This document shows positions 1 to 11,144 of a stretch of 64,000 nt of DNA, piece after piece. The position numbers and the translations under genes are program-made. The number at the start of each line of letters is the position of its first letter. Position 1 is the first letter of the stretch. The DNA is from Acinetobacter pittii ANC 4050 (lineage in GTDB: Bacteria > Pseudomonadota > Gammaproteobacteria > Pseudomonadales > Moraxellaceae): contig NZ_KB976987.1 of the NCBI RefSeq assembly GCF_000399685.1, forward strand, positions 2,867,954 to 2,931,953, in the 5' to 3' direction. Below the pieces are notes generated by a model that made no database searches, was not told the DNA's origin, and worked only from the letters and a program-made list of their open reading frames with translations.

Positions 1-1285
<1,285 letters not shown>

Positions 1286-1639
1286 ATACAACCCCAAACA
1301 GTCGTCAACACCTACAAGTGAGTGTTGTCCGTGCGATTCTTCATCGCTACTATCTGTTGTCTGTGTACTTAAACACTGTACAGCTTCAATCTAAATTCAT
1401 ATACCAAAACGCTTGATTCAGTTAATTTGCTAGTTCTCAATTCATTCAGATTAATTGCTTAATCTAAACTCTTGAGTGAACAATTTATTTCAGACTCAAT
1501 TTTGCCAATCTGTTAATGAATAAACATGCCTTCGTCAGGTCATGCTTAATACCGTGATACTTAAATCACAGAAGTTAATAAACCAAGATCATATAATCTC
1601 TATTTACTAATTTCTGTAATCCGAACTTCTCTTAAGTTC
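1286..1639 (-). other. tRNA-Ala to 23S spacer
   Basis: A 354-nt AT-rich internal transcribed spacer between tRNA-Ala and 23S. It should carry the 5' arm of the 23S RNase III processing stem, but the 3' arm is outside the window, so pairing cannot be shown. I see no open frame or second tRNA in it. Confidence 0.7.
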
Positions 1640-1715
1640 TGGTGGAGACTAGGAGAGTCGAACTCCTGACCTCCTGCGTGCAAAGCAGGCGCTCTACCAA
1701 CTAAGCTAAGTCCCC
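1640..1715 (-). tRNA. tRNA-Ala(TGC)
   Basis: A 76-nt cloverleaf on the minus strand beginning GGGGAC and ending TCTCCACCA, with encoded CCA and a TTTGCAC anticodon loop (anticodon TGC). It is the second spacer tRNA of the rRNA operon, co-transcribed with 16S and 23S. Confidence 0.97.
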
Positions 1716-1771
1716 AGCTTACATCATCAGTCATGTATCTTTTTATCTATAACTTTAACCAGTCAAAGTCA

Positions 1772-1848
<77 letters not shown>

Positions 1849-1862
1849 TCAGATACATCTAT

Positions 1863-1884
1863 GAAGAACAACTTGTTGTGGATT
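1863..1884 (-). repeat. 16S processing stem, 3' arm
   Basis: The plus strand here reads GAAGAACAACTTGTTGTGGATT. It is the inverted copy, with a 1-nt difference in length, of the sequence at 3584-3604 on the other side of 16S. In the minus-strand precursor RNA the two arms would pair around the 16S sequence, as expected of an RNase III processing stem. Confidence 0.75.
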
Positions 1885-1907
1885 CTTACCAATCGTCAAT
1901 CTTTCGT

Positions 1908-3444
<1,537 letters not shown>

Positions 3445-3583
3445 AAAATCATTTTGCACCTTATTTAAAGACAAGGTGCCAATTCTGGCTCATCAATTAC
3501 TGACTTAAATTTCGCTCAAATAAACTTCGAGTAATTTAAACCAATCAATCAATGAAAATTATTTCGATTAATCAACCAGTAAA

Positions 3584-3604
3584 AATCCACACAAGTTGTT
3601 CTTC
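3584..3604 (-). repeat. 16S processing stem, 5' arm
   Basis: The plus strand reads AATCCACACAAGTTGTTCTTC, the inverted partner of 1863-1884. Together they flank 16S and would form a stem of about 20 base pairs with one bulge in the precursor transcript. Confidence 0.75.
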
Positions 3605-3656
3605 AATTCTCTTAATGATCTTCTTCCTGGTTCGTCACCAGCAAGCTAGGTCGGCT

Positions 3657-3684
3657 ATATTACTCTTAATCTCTTAAAAGTCAA
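3657..3684 (-). promoter_or_regulatory. rrn promoter P2 (proximal)
   Basis: On the minus strand a TTGACT -35 and a TAATAT -10 are separated by 16 nt, followed by a GC-containing discriminator (AGCCGACC). It lies about 210 nt upstream of the 16S 5' end. The assignment is from motif matching only. Confidence 0.6.
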
Positions 3685-3819
3685 CAGGTAATTTCGATAT
3701 TTTTAAAACTTAATCTCAAAACCAACTTCTCATCAAATTCATCGCTTAAAGCAACCAACTTAATCACAAGTAACTGTTTTTCAACAAGTTTCTATCTGCA
3801 TCACCGCCGATGGATGTGC

Positions 3820-3847
3820 ATTATAGACCATCCCATCCCCTTTGCAA
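3820..3847 (-). promoter_or_regulatory. rrn promoter P1 (distal)
   Basis: On the minus strand a TTGCAA -35 and a perfect TATAAT -10 are separated by 16 nt, about 375 nt upstream of 16S. Tandem rrn promoters are usual in gammaproteobacteria. The predicted start is near 3812. Confidence 0.65.
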
Positions 3848-3938
3848 GCGAAAATTAGAAATTTATGACTTGAGCGTTCACTTTTAAATCAACAATCAAT
3901 TTAACACATTGTTTTATATAAATAATTATTTTAATTAT

Positions 3939-4196
3939 TTATTTTTGACCTAAATAAGCCAATATCATGCTCGACAATTCGCGCTTAAGTTGTTGTTCTG
4001 ATATAAGAAAGTTGTTCTGACTCACATATCGCATCATCGTAAAAAGCGTACTATTAATAATTACAAAGGATTTATGCTGCACCTTTTCGAAGTCCGATGC
4101 CCCATCCGCCCTATACAAAATTTGGTTTAAAGTTTTATCAGAATCAAGGTAAGGCAAAAACCTTAGCAAGTATGCATCAATAATTTTTAAAACCTA
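3939..4196 (-). pseudogene. TetR-family regulator, C-terminal remnant
   Basis: An open frame of about 85 codons with no ATG: it runs from a stop at 4194-4196 and could start only at TTG 4169. The residues (LLRFLPYLDSDKTL near the start, SSMILAYLGQ at the end) look like the C-terminal ligand-binding helices of TetR/AcrR regulators. The N-terminal helix-turn-helix is missing, because the sequence upstream is the terminator of the copper gene group. I infer a decayed 3' fragment. It could instead be a short unknown protein, but there is no convincing start or ribosome-binding site. Confidence 0.55.
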
Positions 4197-4201
4197 AAAA
4201 T

Positions 4202-4231
4202 AAAAAAAGGAAGTCTGTTAACCAGACTTCC
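4202..4231 (-). terminator. Rho-independent terminator of the copper group
   Basis: On the minus strand GGAAGTCTG pairs with CAGACTTCC across a 5-nt loop, followed by seven T residues. It ends transcription from the genes at 4252-6632. Confidence 0.85.
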
Positions 4232-4251
4232 TTTTTCAAATTTTAAAGAGC

Positions 4252-4464
4252 TTATTGAGCTGATGAACTGTGCATGTGCATTTCAGCTTGATTCATTTGC
4301 TCATGTGACTCCATCATCTGCTTATTTTTTTGACTTGGCATGTAGTCAGGTTCGTTGTTAATTGCTAAGTAAAAAACAATCATAAACAATAAGCTTAAGA
4401 TAGAAGCTACAATCAGTAACTTCCATCCCCACCAAGACTGTTCAGGCGATAATTTATTAGTCAT
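4252..4464 (-). CDS. Small membrane protein, Met/His-rich tail
   Basis: A 70-residue protein with one predicted membrane helix (about residues 13-35, preceded by a Trp-rich stretch) and a hydrophilic tail of about 30 residues rich in Met, His, Gln and Glu (ending QAEMHMHSSSAQ). It lies 53 nt downstream of the TonB copper receptor and before a shared terminator, so it is probably co-transcribed with it. Met/His clusters of this kind often bind Cu(I). A role in periplasmic copper handling is inferred from this tail and from context. I do not recognise a named family. Confidence 0.75.
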   Translation of the reverse strand: MTNKLSPEQSWWGWKLLIVASILSLLFMIVFYLAINNEPDYMPSQKNKQMMESHEQMNQAEMHMHSSSAQ

Positions 4465-4517
4465 TTCATTTCTCTCATTAAGTTAATAGTTTCAGTTCAT
4501 CTATTTCGCTAAGCTTA

Positions 4518-6632
4518 TTAAAACTTCATGCTCATACGAACCCAGTAATTTCTTCCGATATTATTGAACTGCTCTTCACTCGCAAATCCAAAGCCCGTAC
4601 TCCCCGCTTTGTTTAAGTGTTCGGTGTAGGTTTTATCTAATACGTTGTCGATACCAACAGAGACATCGATATCTTTACGAAGGTTGTAGCTTCCATTTAA
4701 AGAAAGAGTTGAAAAACCTTTACTTGGTTTTAGGTCATAACCCACGATATTACCTTGATGTAGGCTCACACGGTTTTGCTCAGCAACAGCTCGCCACAAC
4801 AGACCCAAGTTATATTTGTCAGCTACATAGCGAATATTTAAGCGGCCTTCTAATGGTGAAATTTGTGGTAGTGGTTTGTCATCAGTGGTGTTTTTACCCC
4901 ATGCATACATCGCACTCAAATCTGCCTGGATATGGTCGGTAAATTGATATCCAATACCAGCTTCCGCTCCTGCGATGGTTACATCGACGTTTTTGGCGCC
5001 TGCAGTAATATCATGACTCATATCATGTCCACCCATTCCCATACTTGGATGATGGTGGTAACTCATTAAAATGTAGTCATCTACTAAGCCTGCATAAGCA
5101 GAAGCCCATGTATTTAAAGCACCATGTTGCTGCTGGAAGCCCATATCCAACTGTAATGTTTTCTCAGGATTCACACCGTTAAAGGTATTGGTTGAGCCAG
5201 CATTCCCATGTTTAGGCGAGAAAAGCTCCCAATAATCGGGCATACGCTCTACATAACCTAAACCGATATAGCTTTTTAGGTCATGCTCAGGATGTTGGTT
5301 TTCCCAACGAACAAATGCGCTTGGTAAAGTCTTTTCAAGTTTAGTATTGAAGCCTTTTGCTTGAGAATCGGCACGTTCATCTTCAACTGTGACTCGATCT
5401 AAACGTACTCCTGTAACCAGTTTGTTGAGATCGTTCCATTGATAACCGAGTTCACCAAAAGCACCGTATGATTGAAAACGCATATCTTGGCGATATGGAA
5501 TATTCATTGAAGGCATGGTTGGCGATGACATGCTACCGCCATGTTTATTAAATTGAGAATCTACACCTGTAATCAAACTCCACTTATTCCATTCAGAAGT
5601 CATGGCCAAACGTGAATTTAATGTACGACGCGTTACTTGCATTGCCATTGGATTTGGCATCAGCATGGTCATACCACCATGGTTCATTTCAACTAATGGA
5701 GGTGTACGTAAGCTAAAGTTATCCATAATATGGTCGTTATAGCTGTAGTTCACTTGCCCTTCAATTTTCTTAATGACATTAGTGATATTTTTCTTTTCGA
5801 ACCGTAGACCTAAGCTTTCGCGCGCAAACTGAGAACCGTCCATTGAACGTCCAGCATAAAGCGATTCACCATCAGATTTTCCACCAGTGAGTTCGACCCA
5901 CGTGTTTTCATCTGGAGTAAAGCCAAGCGCTATATCTGCATTCCACTTTTTCCATGCTGAGGGCACGGTATTGCCATCCCCATCTTGATAACTATTGGAT
6001 TCTGAACGGTTGGCATTTAAACGAATATATTTTTTCTCATCACCCAATGCTGCTTCAACATTATGGTCAATACGCCCATATGAACCTAGTAAGACACTCG
6101 CTTGCCCACGATAAGGTTTTTCAGAGGTGAGTTTCTCAGGTTGACGTTCAAAAAGTACCGTAGCGGCCGAACCTGTATTGGCATATTGAACCGTTTGTGG
6201 ACCTTTAATGACAGAAATACGATCATAACTTTCTGGAGAGATATAAGAAGTCGGAGCATCCATACGGTTTGGACATGCACCCAAGTTCTCAGTTCCATCA
6301 GTCAAAATTTTGATGCGTGAACCAAACATACCTCGGAATGTCACATCACCATTTGTTCCACCGCTTTGTATCGAGTTAAATCCCATAATACTTTGCAGAT
6401 AGTCTGCTCCATCGGTAGCAGGTACGGGCTGAATCGGTTGCTTTGGATCTGCATGTACGATCGGACCATTTGCATCGTTGCCTTGTTGTGCGGTAACAAC
6501 GATGGGTGCCAATGAATGAAGAGTATTAGTATCAAGATCATTTTTTTCTGAATCAGCAAAAACTAGACCCGAATGAGAGGCAGCAAGCATCGCAACCCAT
6601 AACGGTTGTAATAAGAATTTAGAATGTGGCAT
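4518..6632 (-). CDS. oprC: TonB-dependent copper receptor (OprC/NosA type)
   Basis: A 704-residue outer-membrane receptor. A signal peptide (residues 1-26, cut after VFA) is followed by a TonB-box-like segment (APIVVTAQ, about 43-50), a plug domain, and a beta-barrel ending in the typical aromatic residue (Phe704). Loops are rich in Met and His, for example MNHGGMTMLMPNPMAM in the middle and HHHPSMGMGGHDMSHD in the C-terminal third. This is the hallmark of copper-binding OprC/NosA proteins. It probably imports copper or a copper complex using TonB energy. Its neighbours, a DUF2946 protein and a Met/His-rich membrane peptide, support a copper role. Confidence 0.88.
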   Translation of the reverse strand: MPHSKFLLQPLWVAMLAASHSGLVFADSEKNDLDTNTLHSLAPIVVTAQQGNDANGPIVHADPKQPIQPVPATDGADYLQSIMGFNSIQSGGTNGDVTFRGMFGSRIKILTDGTENLGACPNRMDAPTSYISPESYDRISVIKGPQTVQYANTGSAATVLFERQPEKLTSEKPYRGQASVLLGSYGRIDHNVEAALGDEKKYIRLNANRSESNSYQDGDGNTVPSAWKKWNADIALGFTPDENTWVELTGGKSDGESLYAGRSMDGSQFARESLGLRFEKKNITNVIKKIEGQVNYSYNDHIMDNFSLRTPPLVEMNHGGMTMLMPNPMAMQVTRRTLNSRLAMTSEWNKWSLITGVDSQFNKHGGSMSSPTMPSMNIPYRQDMRFQSYGAFGELGYQWNDLNKLVTGVRLDRVTVEDERADSQAKGFNTKLEKTLPSAFVRWENQHPEHDLKSYIGLGYVERMPDYWELFSPKHGNAGSTNTFNGVNPEKTLQLDMGFQQQHGALNTWASAYAGLVDDYILMSYHHHPSMGMGGHDMSHDITAGAKNVDVTIAGAEAGIGYQFTDHIQADLSAMYAWGKNTTDDKPLPQISPLEGRLNIRYVADKYNLGLLWRAVAEQNRVSLHQGNIVGYDLKPSKGFSTLSLNGSYNLRKDIDVSVGIDNVLDKTYTEHLNKAGSTGFGFASEEQFNNIGRNYWVRMSMKF

Positions 6633-6704
6633 TTTTATACGCTCTAAAACATAAATAAAGTGATATTGAAGTCAGTTAAGACCCCAACAAAAAATTGCTT
6701 TTAT

Positions 6705-7130
6705 TTATGCAAATAGAGGCGGTGCGCGCCCTTGCGGGAGTAGAAAAAGTCGCTGTAGCGCAAAGTAAACATGTCGAAATGCTTGTTGATAGGCGACTAA
6801 GCGGACTTGTATGCGGACTAAAACTTCTTTTACACCAAATTCAGGTGGTAAAACCAAATTGGCATAGACGGTACAATACTGACACTGGTGATTTGCATCA
6901 TGATGATCATGTTGTCCAGAGGTTTGTACTTGTTCAATATGATGTTCATGATGTGAATGCATGGTATGTGACATGATTTCCGTCTGTGCTTTAGGTTTAA
7001 GCAAAGCAAGGGTAATAGTTTCACAGACCGGAGCAATTTGATATTGCTTCGGTAATAGCGGCTGTAGAAACACCGCAATCTGTAAAAATACTGCTGCACA
7101 TGCAAGCAGTAACCCACTACGAAAAACCAA
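6705..7130 (-). CDS. DUF2946 family protein, His-rich
   Basis: A 141-residue protein with an N-terminal hydrophobic segment (about residues 5-25), a central His-rich stretch (SHHEHH, HDHHDANH), then a CQYC pair and a short hydrophobic region. The CxxC next to a His-rich segment and the GRAPP-like ending fit DUF2946, a family often encoded beside TonB copper receptors. The start is TTG at 7130: the frame is closed upstream by a stop and no ATG is available before residue 53. It lies 72 nt upstream of the receptor, on the same strand. Metal binding is likely; its exact function is unknown. Confidence 0.72.
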   Translation of the reverse strand: MVFRSGLLLACAAVFLQIAVFLQPLLPKQYQIAPVCETITLALLKPKAQTEIMSHTMHSHHEHHIEQVQTSGQHDHHDANHQCQYCTVYANLVLPPEFGVKEVLVRIQVRLVAYQQAFRHVYFALQRLFLLPQGRAPPLFA

Positions 7131-7173
7131 AAATCACATCCACACTATATTCATATTTCAAGAATAGAAATTT

Positions 7174-7704
7174 TTAACGTTTTACTGCAACTTTTTCACG
7201 CTCACGTTGACGAACAACTTTTTCAACTTTTTCTCGTGCGCGCTGACGTTTAAGTGGCGACAAATAATCCACAAATAATTTGCCATTTAAGTGATCCATT
7301 TCATGTTGGATACAAACAGCGAGAAGTCCATCAGCTTCTATCTCAAATGCTTGACCTTCAAGGTTAATTGCCTCAATTTTCACACGTGACGGACGCTCAA
7401 CTTTGTCGTATATTTGTGGCACCGATAGGCAGCCTTCTTCGTACTGCTGCGTATCTTCTGTCAGTGGAGTAATTTTGGGGTTAATGAAAACCATCGGGTC
7501 ATCTTTAGATTCAGACAAATCTATGACGATAAGCTGAATATGATGATCGACCTGTGAAGCTGCTAAACCAATACCCGGTGCGGCATACATGGTTTCAAGC
7601 ATATCTGCTGCAAGTTGACGAATTTCATCAGTAACTTCTTCAACAGGCTTAGCAATGGTACGAAGACGGGGATCAGGAAAACTTAAAATAGGTAATAAGG
7701 CCAT
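7174..7704 (-). CDS. def: Peptide deformylase
   Basis: A 176-residue enzyme that removes the formyl group from the N-terminal methionine of new proteins. All three family motifs are present: GIGLAASQV (44-52), EGCLSVP (about 90-96, metal-ligand Cys) and QHEMDHLNG (about 132-140, two His ligands and catalytic Glu). The length is standard. It is divergent from the LysM gene, with dprA and tsaC beyond, an arrangement known from other gammaproteobacteria. The C-terminal tail is basic ([12 protein letters not shown]). Confidence 0.96.
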   Translation of the reverse strand: MALLPILSFPDPRLRTIAKPVEEVTDEIRQLAADMLETMYAAPGIGLAASQVDHHIQLIVIDLSESKDDPMVFINPKITPLTEDTQQYEEGCLSVPQIYDKVERPSRVKIEAINLEGQAFEIEADGLLAVCIQHEMDHLNGKLFVDYLSPLKRQRAREKVEKVVRQREREKVAVKR

Positions 7705-7826
7705 ACTGACGTCCTCACTTATGCCATTGATTAAAAAACCAAATGAAGGAAATACTTCATCGAAAAATTGTGTGTTAGCCGCCTATTATAACGCATCTGC
7801 ACGCATAATTTTTAGGAATTATCATA

Positions 7827-8981
7827 ATGAAAAAGGTTTTTGACGGCATGGTTCAATTTCATGCTTTGGGGATAAAAAAGCATTTACTTGCTTTCGCACT
7901 TTTTACAGGGGTTGCATTCGGTACGGTAGCAGAGGTTTATGCTGCTAGTCCAAACCATAATCCACCCTCTCTTAAAAGTAATGCACCACATGTCTACGTA
8001 GTAAAACGGGGAGATACGCTATGGGATATTTCCGGTCACTTTCTGAGTAAACCTTGGCGCTGGCCTGAAATTTGGGCAAATAATCAGCATGTCAAAAATC
8101 CGCATTGGATTTATCCAGGTGATCGACTCTTGCTATGTAGTTTAGATGGCCGGCCATTAGTTGGAAAAGATGAGGGAGACGGTTGTGTCGGCATTATTCG
8201 CCGTTACACAGGCCAAATGACAAATTTACAACCTCAAGTTCGTGTAGAGTCAATTAACAATAACATCCCTGTTATTCCTCTTGAACATATCAAGCAGTGG
8301 TTAGAACACAGCACTATTCTGCCAGCTGACGCAATTGAACATACTCCTTATGTAGTAGGTACTGCCGATCAACGAGTACTTGCAGCAAAAGGTCAAACTA
8401 TTTATGCACGTGGACAAGGTTTGATTGATGGTCAACGTTATGCCGTCTACCGTGAAGGTGAACCTTATTATTTCACAGATAATAAAGGCAAAAAGCATAG
8501 TCTAGGTATTGAGCTACAACAAGTTGCCTCGGGGATTGCTATCTCTTCGGAAAAAGACATTACCACGCTTGAGTTAACTGACAGCTACGATTCTGAAGTA
8601 CGTCGTGGTGATCGGGTTATGCCAGAAGAAGAGGCTACATTGCCTACTTTATTTTATCCAGTGGACGCTACTCAAGTGCCAGATGGTGGCAAAATCATTC
8701 GTGTCATGGGATCAATTGGCACTGCCGCCAAAAATAGTGTTGTGACTTTGGACCGCGGTACAACTCAAGGTGTTCAAGTAGGCCAAGTTTTTGATATTAC
8801 GCAGCAAGGCGAAACTATTCGCGATCCTAAAACTAAGGAATCAATAAAGTTACCTGGCCAGCAAATTGGTAGCCTAATGGTTTTTAGAACCTTTGATCAG
8901 TTGAGTTATGCCTACGTATTAGAAAGCGATTTACCAATTAAAGTTGGTTCAAGCATTCAGCCGCCTCGCTTTAATGATTAA
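7827..8981 (+). CDS. LysM-domain cell-wall protein
   Basis: A 384-residue exported protein. A basic N-terminus and hydrophobic stretch (about residues 15-35, ending VYAAS) look like a signal peptide. One LysM peptidoglycan-binding domain follows (VYVVKRGDTLWDISGHFL, about 57-74, to the YPGDRL end). The remaining 260 residues are a conserved extension without a motif I can name. The start at 7827 is supported by TAGGAAT eleven bases upstream. It is the first gene of the lysM-dprA-tsaC group. It probably binds the wall in the periplasm. Confidence 0.88.
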   Translation: MKKVFDGMVQFHALGIKKHLLAFALFTGVAFGTVAEVYAASPNHNPPSLKSNAPHVYVVKRGDTLWDISGHFLSKPWRWPEIWANNQHVKNPHWIYPGDRLLLCSLDGRPLVGKDEGDGCVGIIRRYTGQMTNLQPQVRVESINNNIPVIPLEHIKQWLEHSTILPADAIEHTPYVVGTADQRVLAAKGQTIYARGQGLIDGQRYAVYREGEPYYFTDNKGKKHSLGIELQQVASGIAISSEKDITTLELTDSYDSEVRRGDRVMPEEEATLPTLFYPVDATQVPDGGKIIRVMGSIGTAAKNSVVTLDRGTTQGVQVGQVFDITQQGETIRDPKTKESIKLPGQQIGSLMVFRTFDQLSYAYVLESDLPIKVGSSIQPPRFND

Positions 8982-9001
8982 CGCTGGATGTACCTTTTAA
9001 A

Positions 9002-10135
9002 ATGCTTACTCAACTTTCTTCACACCATTACCACACGCTTAAAGTGTGGTATTTGGTGCAGCACTCTTTAGTTAGTTTTAAAAAAATTATTGATTATTTT
9101 GGTCACTGTGAAAAAGCAGTCCAGCCAAATGGATTAGCACAGTGGTCTAATCTTGGTTTACACGCCAATCATTTAAAACGCGTAGATGAATTTCAAACCG
9201 CTCAAGGTCAAGCTCAGTTTGAAAAACTGGTTCAACAGATTCATCAACATACCGACTTTATTTTAACGGCAGATGACTCAGGCTATCCCACTCAATTACT
9301 ACCTTATACAGATCATCCACCTATCATTTTTGGAAAAGGTCAGGCACAAGCCTTATTGCAACCACAAATTGCGATTGTCGGTAGTCGAAAACCAAGCCCG
9401 CATGGTCGTCAGGTTGCTTATGATTTTGCCTACTACTTAAGTGAAAAAGGATTTTATGTAAGTAGTGGCTTGGCATATGGAATTGACGAAGCTGCTCATC
9501 AAGGAGCTGCCGCACATCAACGTACCATTGCAGTGACAGGAACAGGTTTAGATAGTACCTACCCTGCTCAAAATAAAAAACTTGCCGAACAAATTTTGGC
9601 TCAAAACGGCGCCATTATTACTGAGTTTTTACCTGGTACCCCACCATTACAACAGCATTTTCCCCGTCGGAACCGAATTGTCAGTGGTTTAAGTTTAGGC
9701 GTGTTAGTGGTAGAAGCTACATTAAAGAGTGGTTCTCTCATTACTGCGAACAAAGCAGCCGAACAAGGTAAAACCGTATTTGCTATTCCTGGTCATATTT
9801 ACAGTGAATTTCATCAAGGTTGTCATCAACTCATTCGTGAAGGAGCAATTTTAGTTGATCATCCTGAGCAGATTATTGAAGACCTTGCGTTACCCACCCA
9901 ATGGCAAAGTCAGCAACAGAACTCAACTGAGGAAGAAATAGTTTCTTGCGCCCCAGAAATTCCTGAGCATTTAATTGGCCTTTATCAGTCTTTAGACTGG
10001 GTTGGACAAGATATTGACCAGCTTGTTTTGCATCACTCTCAACCTGTGGCAGAACTCACCTCTTCACTGATGGAACTAGAACTACTTGGTTTATGTATGC
10101 AACAATCAGGGTTGTATTTACGTTGTCGTTCTTAG
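9002..10135 (+). CDS. dprA: DNA-processing protein DprA
   Basis: A 377-residue protein that loads RecA onto incoming single-stranded DNA during natural transformation, a trait typical of Acinetobacter. An N-terminal helical region is followed by the Rossmann-like DprA/Smf core (IVGSRKPSPHGRQVAYDFA, YVSSGLAYGIDEAAH, PRRNRIVSGLS, KSGSLITANKAAEQGK). A C-terminal winged-helix DML1-like domain occupies about residues 320-375. It starts 20 nt after the LysM stop codon. The length is normal. Confidence 0.95.
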   Translation: MLTQLSSHHYHTLKVWYLVQHSLVSFKKIIDYFGHCEKAVQPNGLAQWSNLGLHANHLKRVDEFQTAQGQAQFEKLVQQIHQHTDFILTADDSGYPTQLLPYTDHPPIIFGKGQAQALLQPQIAIVGSRKPSPHGRQVAYDFAYYLSEKGFYVSSGLAYGIDEAAHQGAAAHQRTIAVTGTGLDSTYPAQNKKLAEQILAQNGAIITEFLPGTPPLQQHFPRRNRIVSGLSLGVLVVEATLKSGSLITANKAAEQGKTVFAIPGHIYSEFHQGCHQLIREGAILVDHPEQIIEDLALPTQWQSQQQNSTEEEIVSCAPEIPEHLIGLYQSLDWVGQDIDQLVLHHSQPVAELTSSLMELELLGLCMQQSGLYLRCRS

Positions 10136-10185
10136 TATTGGAGCGCACAATAAAATTCTGTCTGATTGAAAGGAAGAGTATTACC

Positions 10186-10755
10186 ATGATTACCACCTCA
10201 GTTACCGAAGCAGCCGAATGTTTACAACAAGGTCAAGTTTTGGCATATCCAACTGAGGCAGTTTGGGGGCTAGGTTGCGACCCTTTTAATGAGCAAGCTT
10301 TTCAAAAGATTCTTGAACTCAAGCAAAGGCCTATTGAAAAAGGCGTAATTCTATTAGCAGGCCATATTAGCCAAGTTGAGCACCTGCTCACTTCGCTCCC
10401 TCAAACAACCCAGCAAGAAATTATTGATTGTTGGACGAATCATCAACCTTCAGAAAGAGCGACAACTTGGCTATTACCTGCTGGTGAACATATTCCTTCA
10501 TGGATTAAAGGTAAACATCCGCTTGTTGCTGTTCGAGTCACCACTCATCCTTTATGTGTAGCATTATGCAATGCTTTTCATGGATTTATTGTCTCGACGA
10601 GTGCTAACCCAAGTGGGCAAGAACCTGCTCACTCACTACAAGATGCCTGCCAATACTTTGGTTCACAATTAAACTATCTCAATGGTGACTTAGGCCAAAG
10701 TCAGCAACCAAGTAGAATTATTAATGCCCTTACTGGAGAGATTATTCGCGCCTAA
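10186..10755 (+). CDS. tsaC: Threonylcarbamoyl-AMP synthase
   Basis: A 189-residue YrdC/Sua5-domain enzyme. It makes threonylcarbamoyl-AMP from threonine, bicarbonate and ATP for the t6A37 modification of ANN-decoding tRNAs. Motifs include LAYPTEAVWGLGCDPFN near the N-terminus, LKQRP, and STSANPSG. The start is ATG 10186, preceded by AAGGAAGAG; a longer frame from 10093 would overlap dprA and add an unrelated leader. The length matches E. coli TsaC, without the Sua5 extension. Confidence 0.94.
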   Translation: MITTSVTEAAECLQQGQVLAYPTEAVWGLGCDPFNEQAFQKILELKQRPIEKGVILLAGHISQVEHLLTSLPQTTQQEIIDCWTNHQPSERATTWLLPAGEHIPSWIKGKHPLVAVRVTTHPLCVALCNAFHGFIVSTSANPSGQEPAHSLQDACQYFGSQLNYLNGDLGQSQQPSRIINALTGEIIRA

Positions 10756-10762
10756 TCCAGAC

Positions 10763-10917
10763 AAAAAAAAGCTCAGTTATATAGGGATAACTGAGCATAA
10801 AAAAGGATGGGTATATACCACATCCAGAGGGTTTGAATATCTCTGCAACGAAAGATAATTTGCAAAAAAGCACGTCTTTCGTAGTGGTCGCTATTATGTA
10901 GTAAGAGATCAAATGAG
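10763..10917 (-). ncRNA. Candidate small RNA with own terminator
   Basis: No gene is encoded here, but the minus-strand transcript would be strongly structured. ACGAAAGA/TCTTTCGT arms (10875-10882 with 10848-10855) are perfectly paired. A second hairpin at 10805-10825 has GGATG/CATCC arms with GGT/ACC inside. A final 10-bp hairpin GCTCAGTTAT/ATAACTGAGC (10771-10796) is followed by eight T residues on the minus strand. Upstream lie TAATAT (10924-10929) and a weak -35 TTTTCA (10947-10952) with 17-nt spacing. The terminator points away from tsaC, so it does not serve that gene. An sRNA of about 155 nt is the simplest reading. I do not recognise a known family. Confidence 0.55.
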
Positions 10918-11090
10918 AGAAATATATTATTTCTCTAAAAAAAGCATGAAAAGTGTAGGGAATTTGCAAGTTTTCGCTTATAAATTAAAATTATATTAAT
11001 ATTTTTGCTCGGCTTTTTTAATATTTATATTTCAACCTACTTTTATAAACTATTTATAAATCATATAGAAAAACTTTAACTAAGAAAAAA

Positions 11091-11128
11091 ATGGCATATT
11101 TTCATCAGTTTTTTTCAAAATATGCCAT
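11091..11128. terminator. Bidirectional terminator
   Basis: The arms ATGGCATATTTT and AAAATATGCCAT are perfectly inverted, with T runs outside on both strands. It lies just after the EamA stop codon on the minus strand and would end that transcript. Confidence 0.85.
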
Positions 11129-11144
11129 AGTTTTTTCCCCGACT

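Larger units (their letters stand above)
3445..3938 (-). other. rrn leader and promoter region
   Basis: A non-coding stretch between 16S and the next gene. It holds the rRNA leader, two sigma-70-like promoters (listed separately) and the 5' arm of the 16S processing stem. No open frame of note is present. Confidence 0.8.
10756..11144. other. Gap between tsaC and the EamA gene
   Basis: A 389-nt gap. The first 160 nt carry the candidate small RNA on the minus strand. The rest is very AT-rich and ends in the bidirectional hairpin at 11091-11128. Confidence 0.6.

Noticed and set aside
10742..10969. 75-codon minus-strand open frame after tsaC
   Set aside because: It overlaps the structured RNA candidate and a terminator, has low-complexity hydrophobic content, and no ribosome-binding site.
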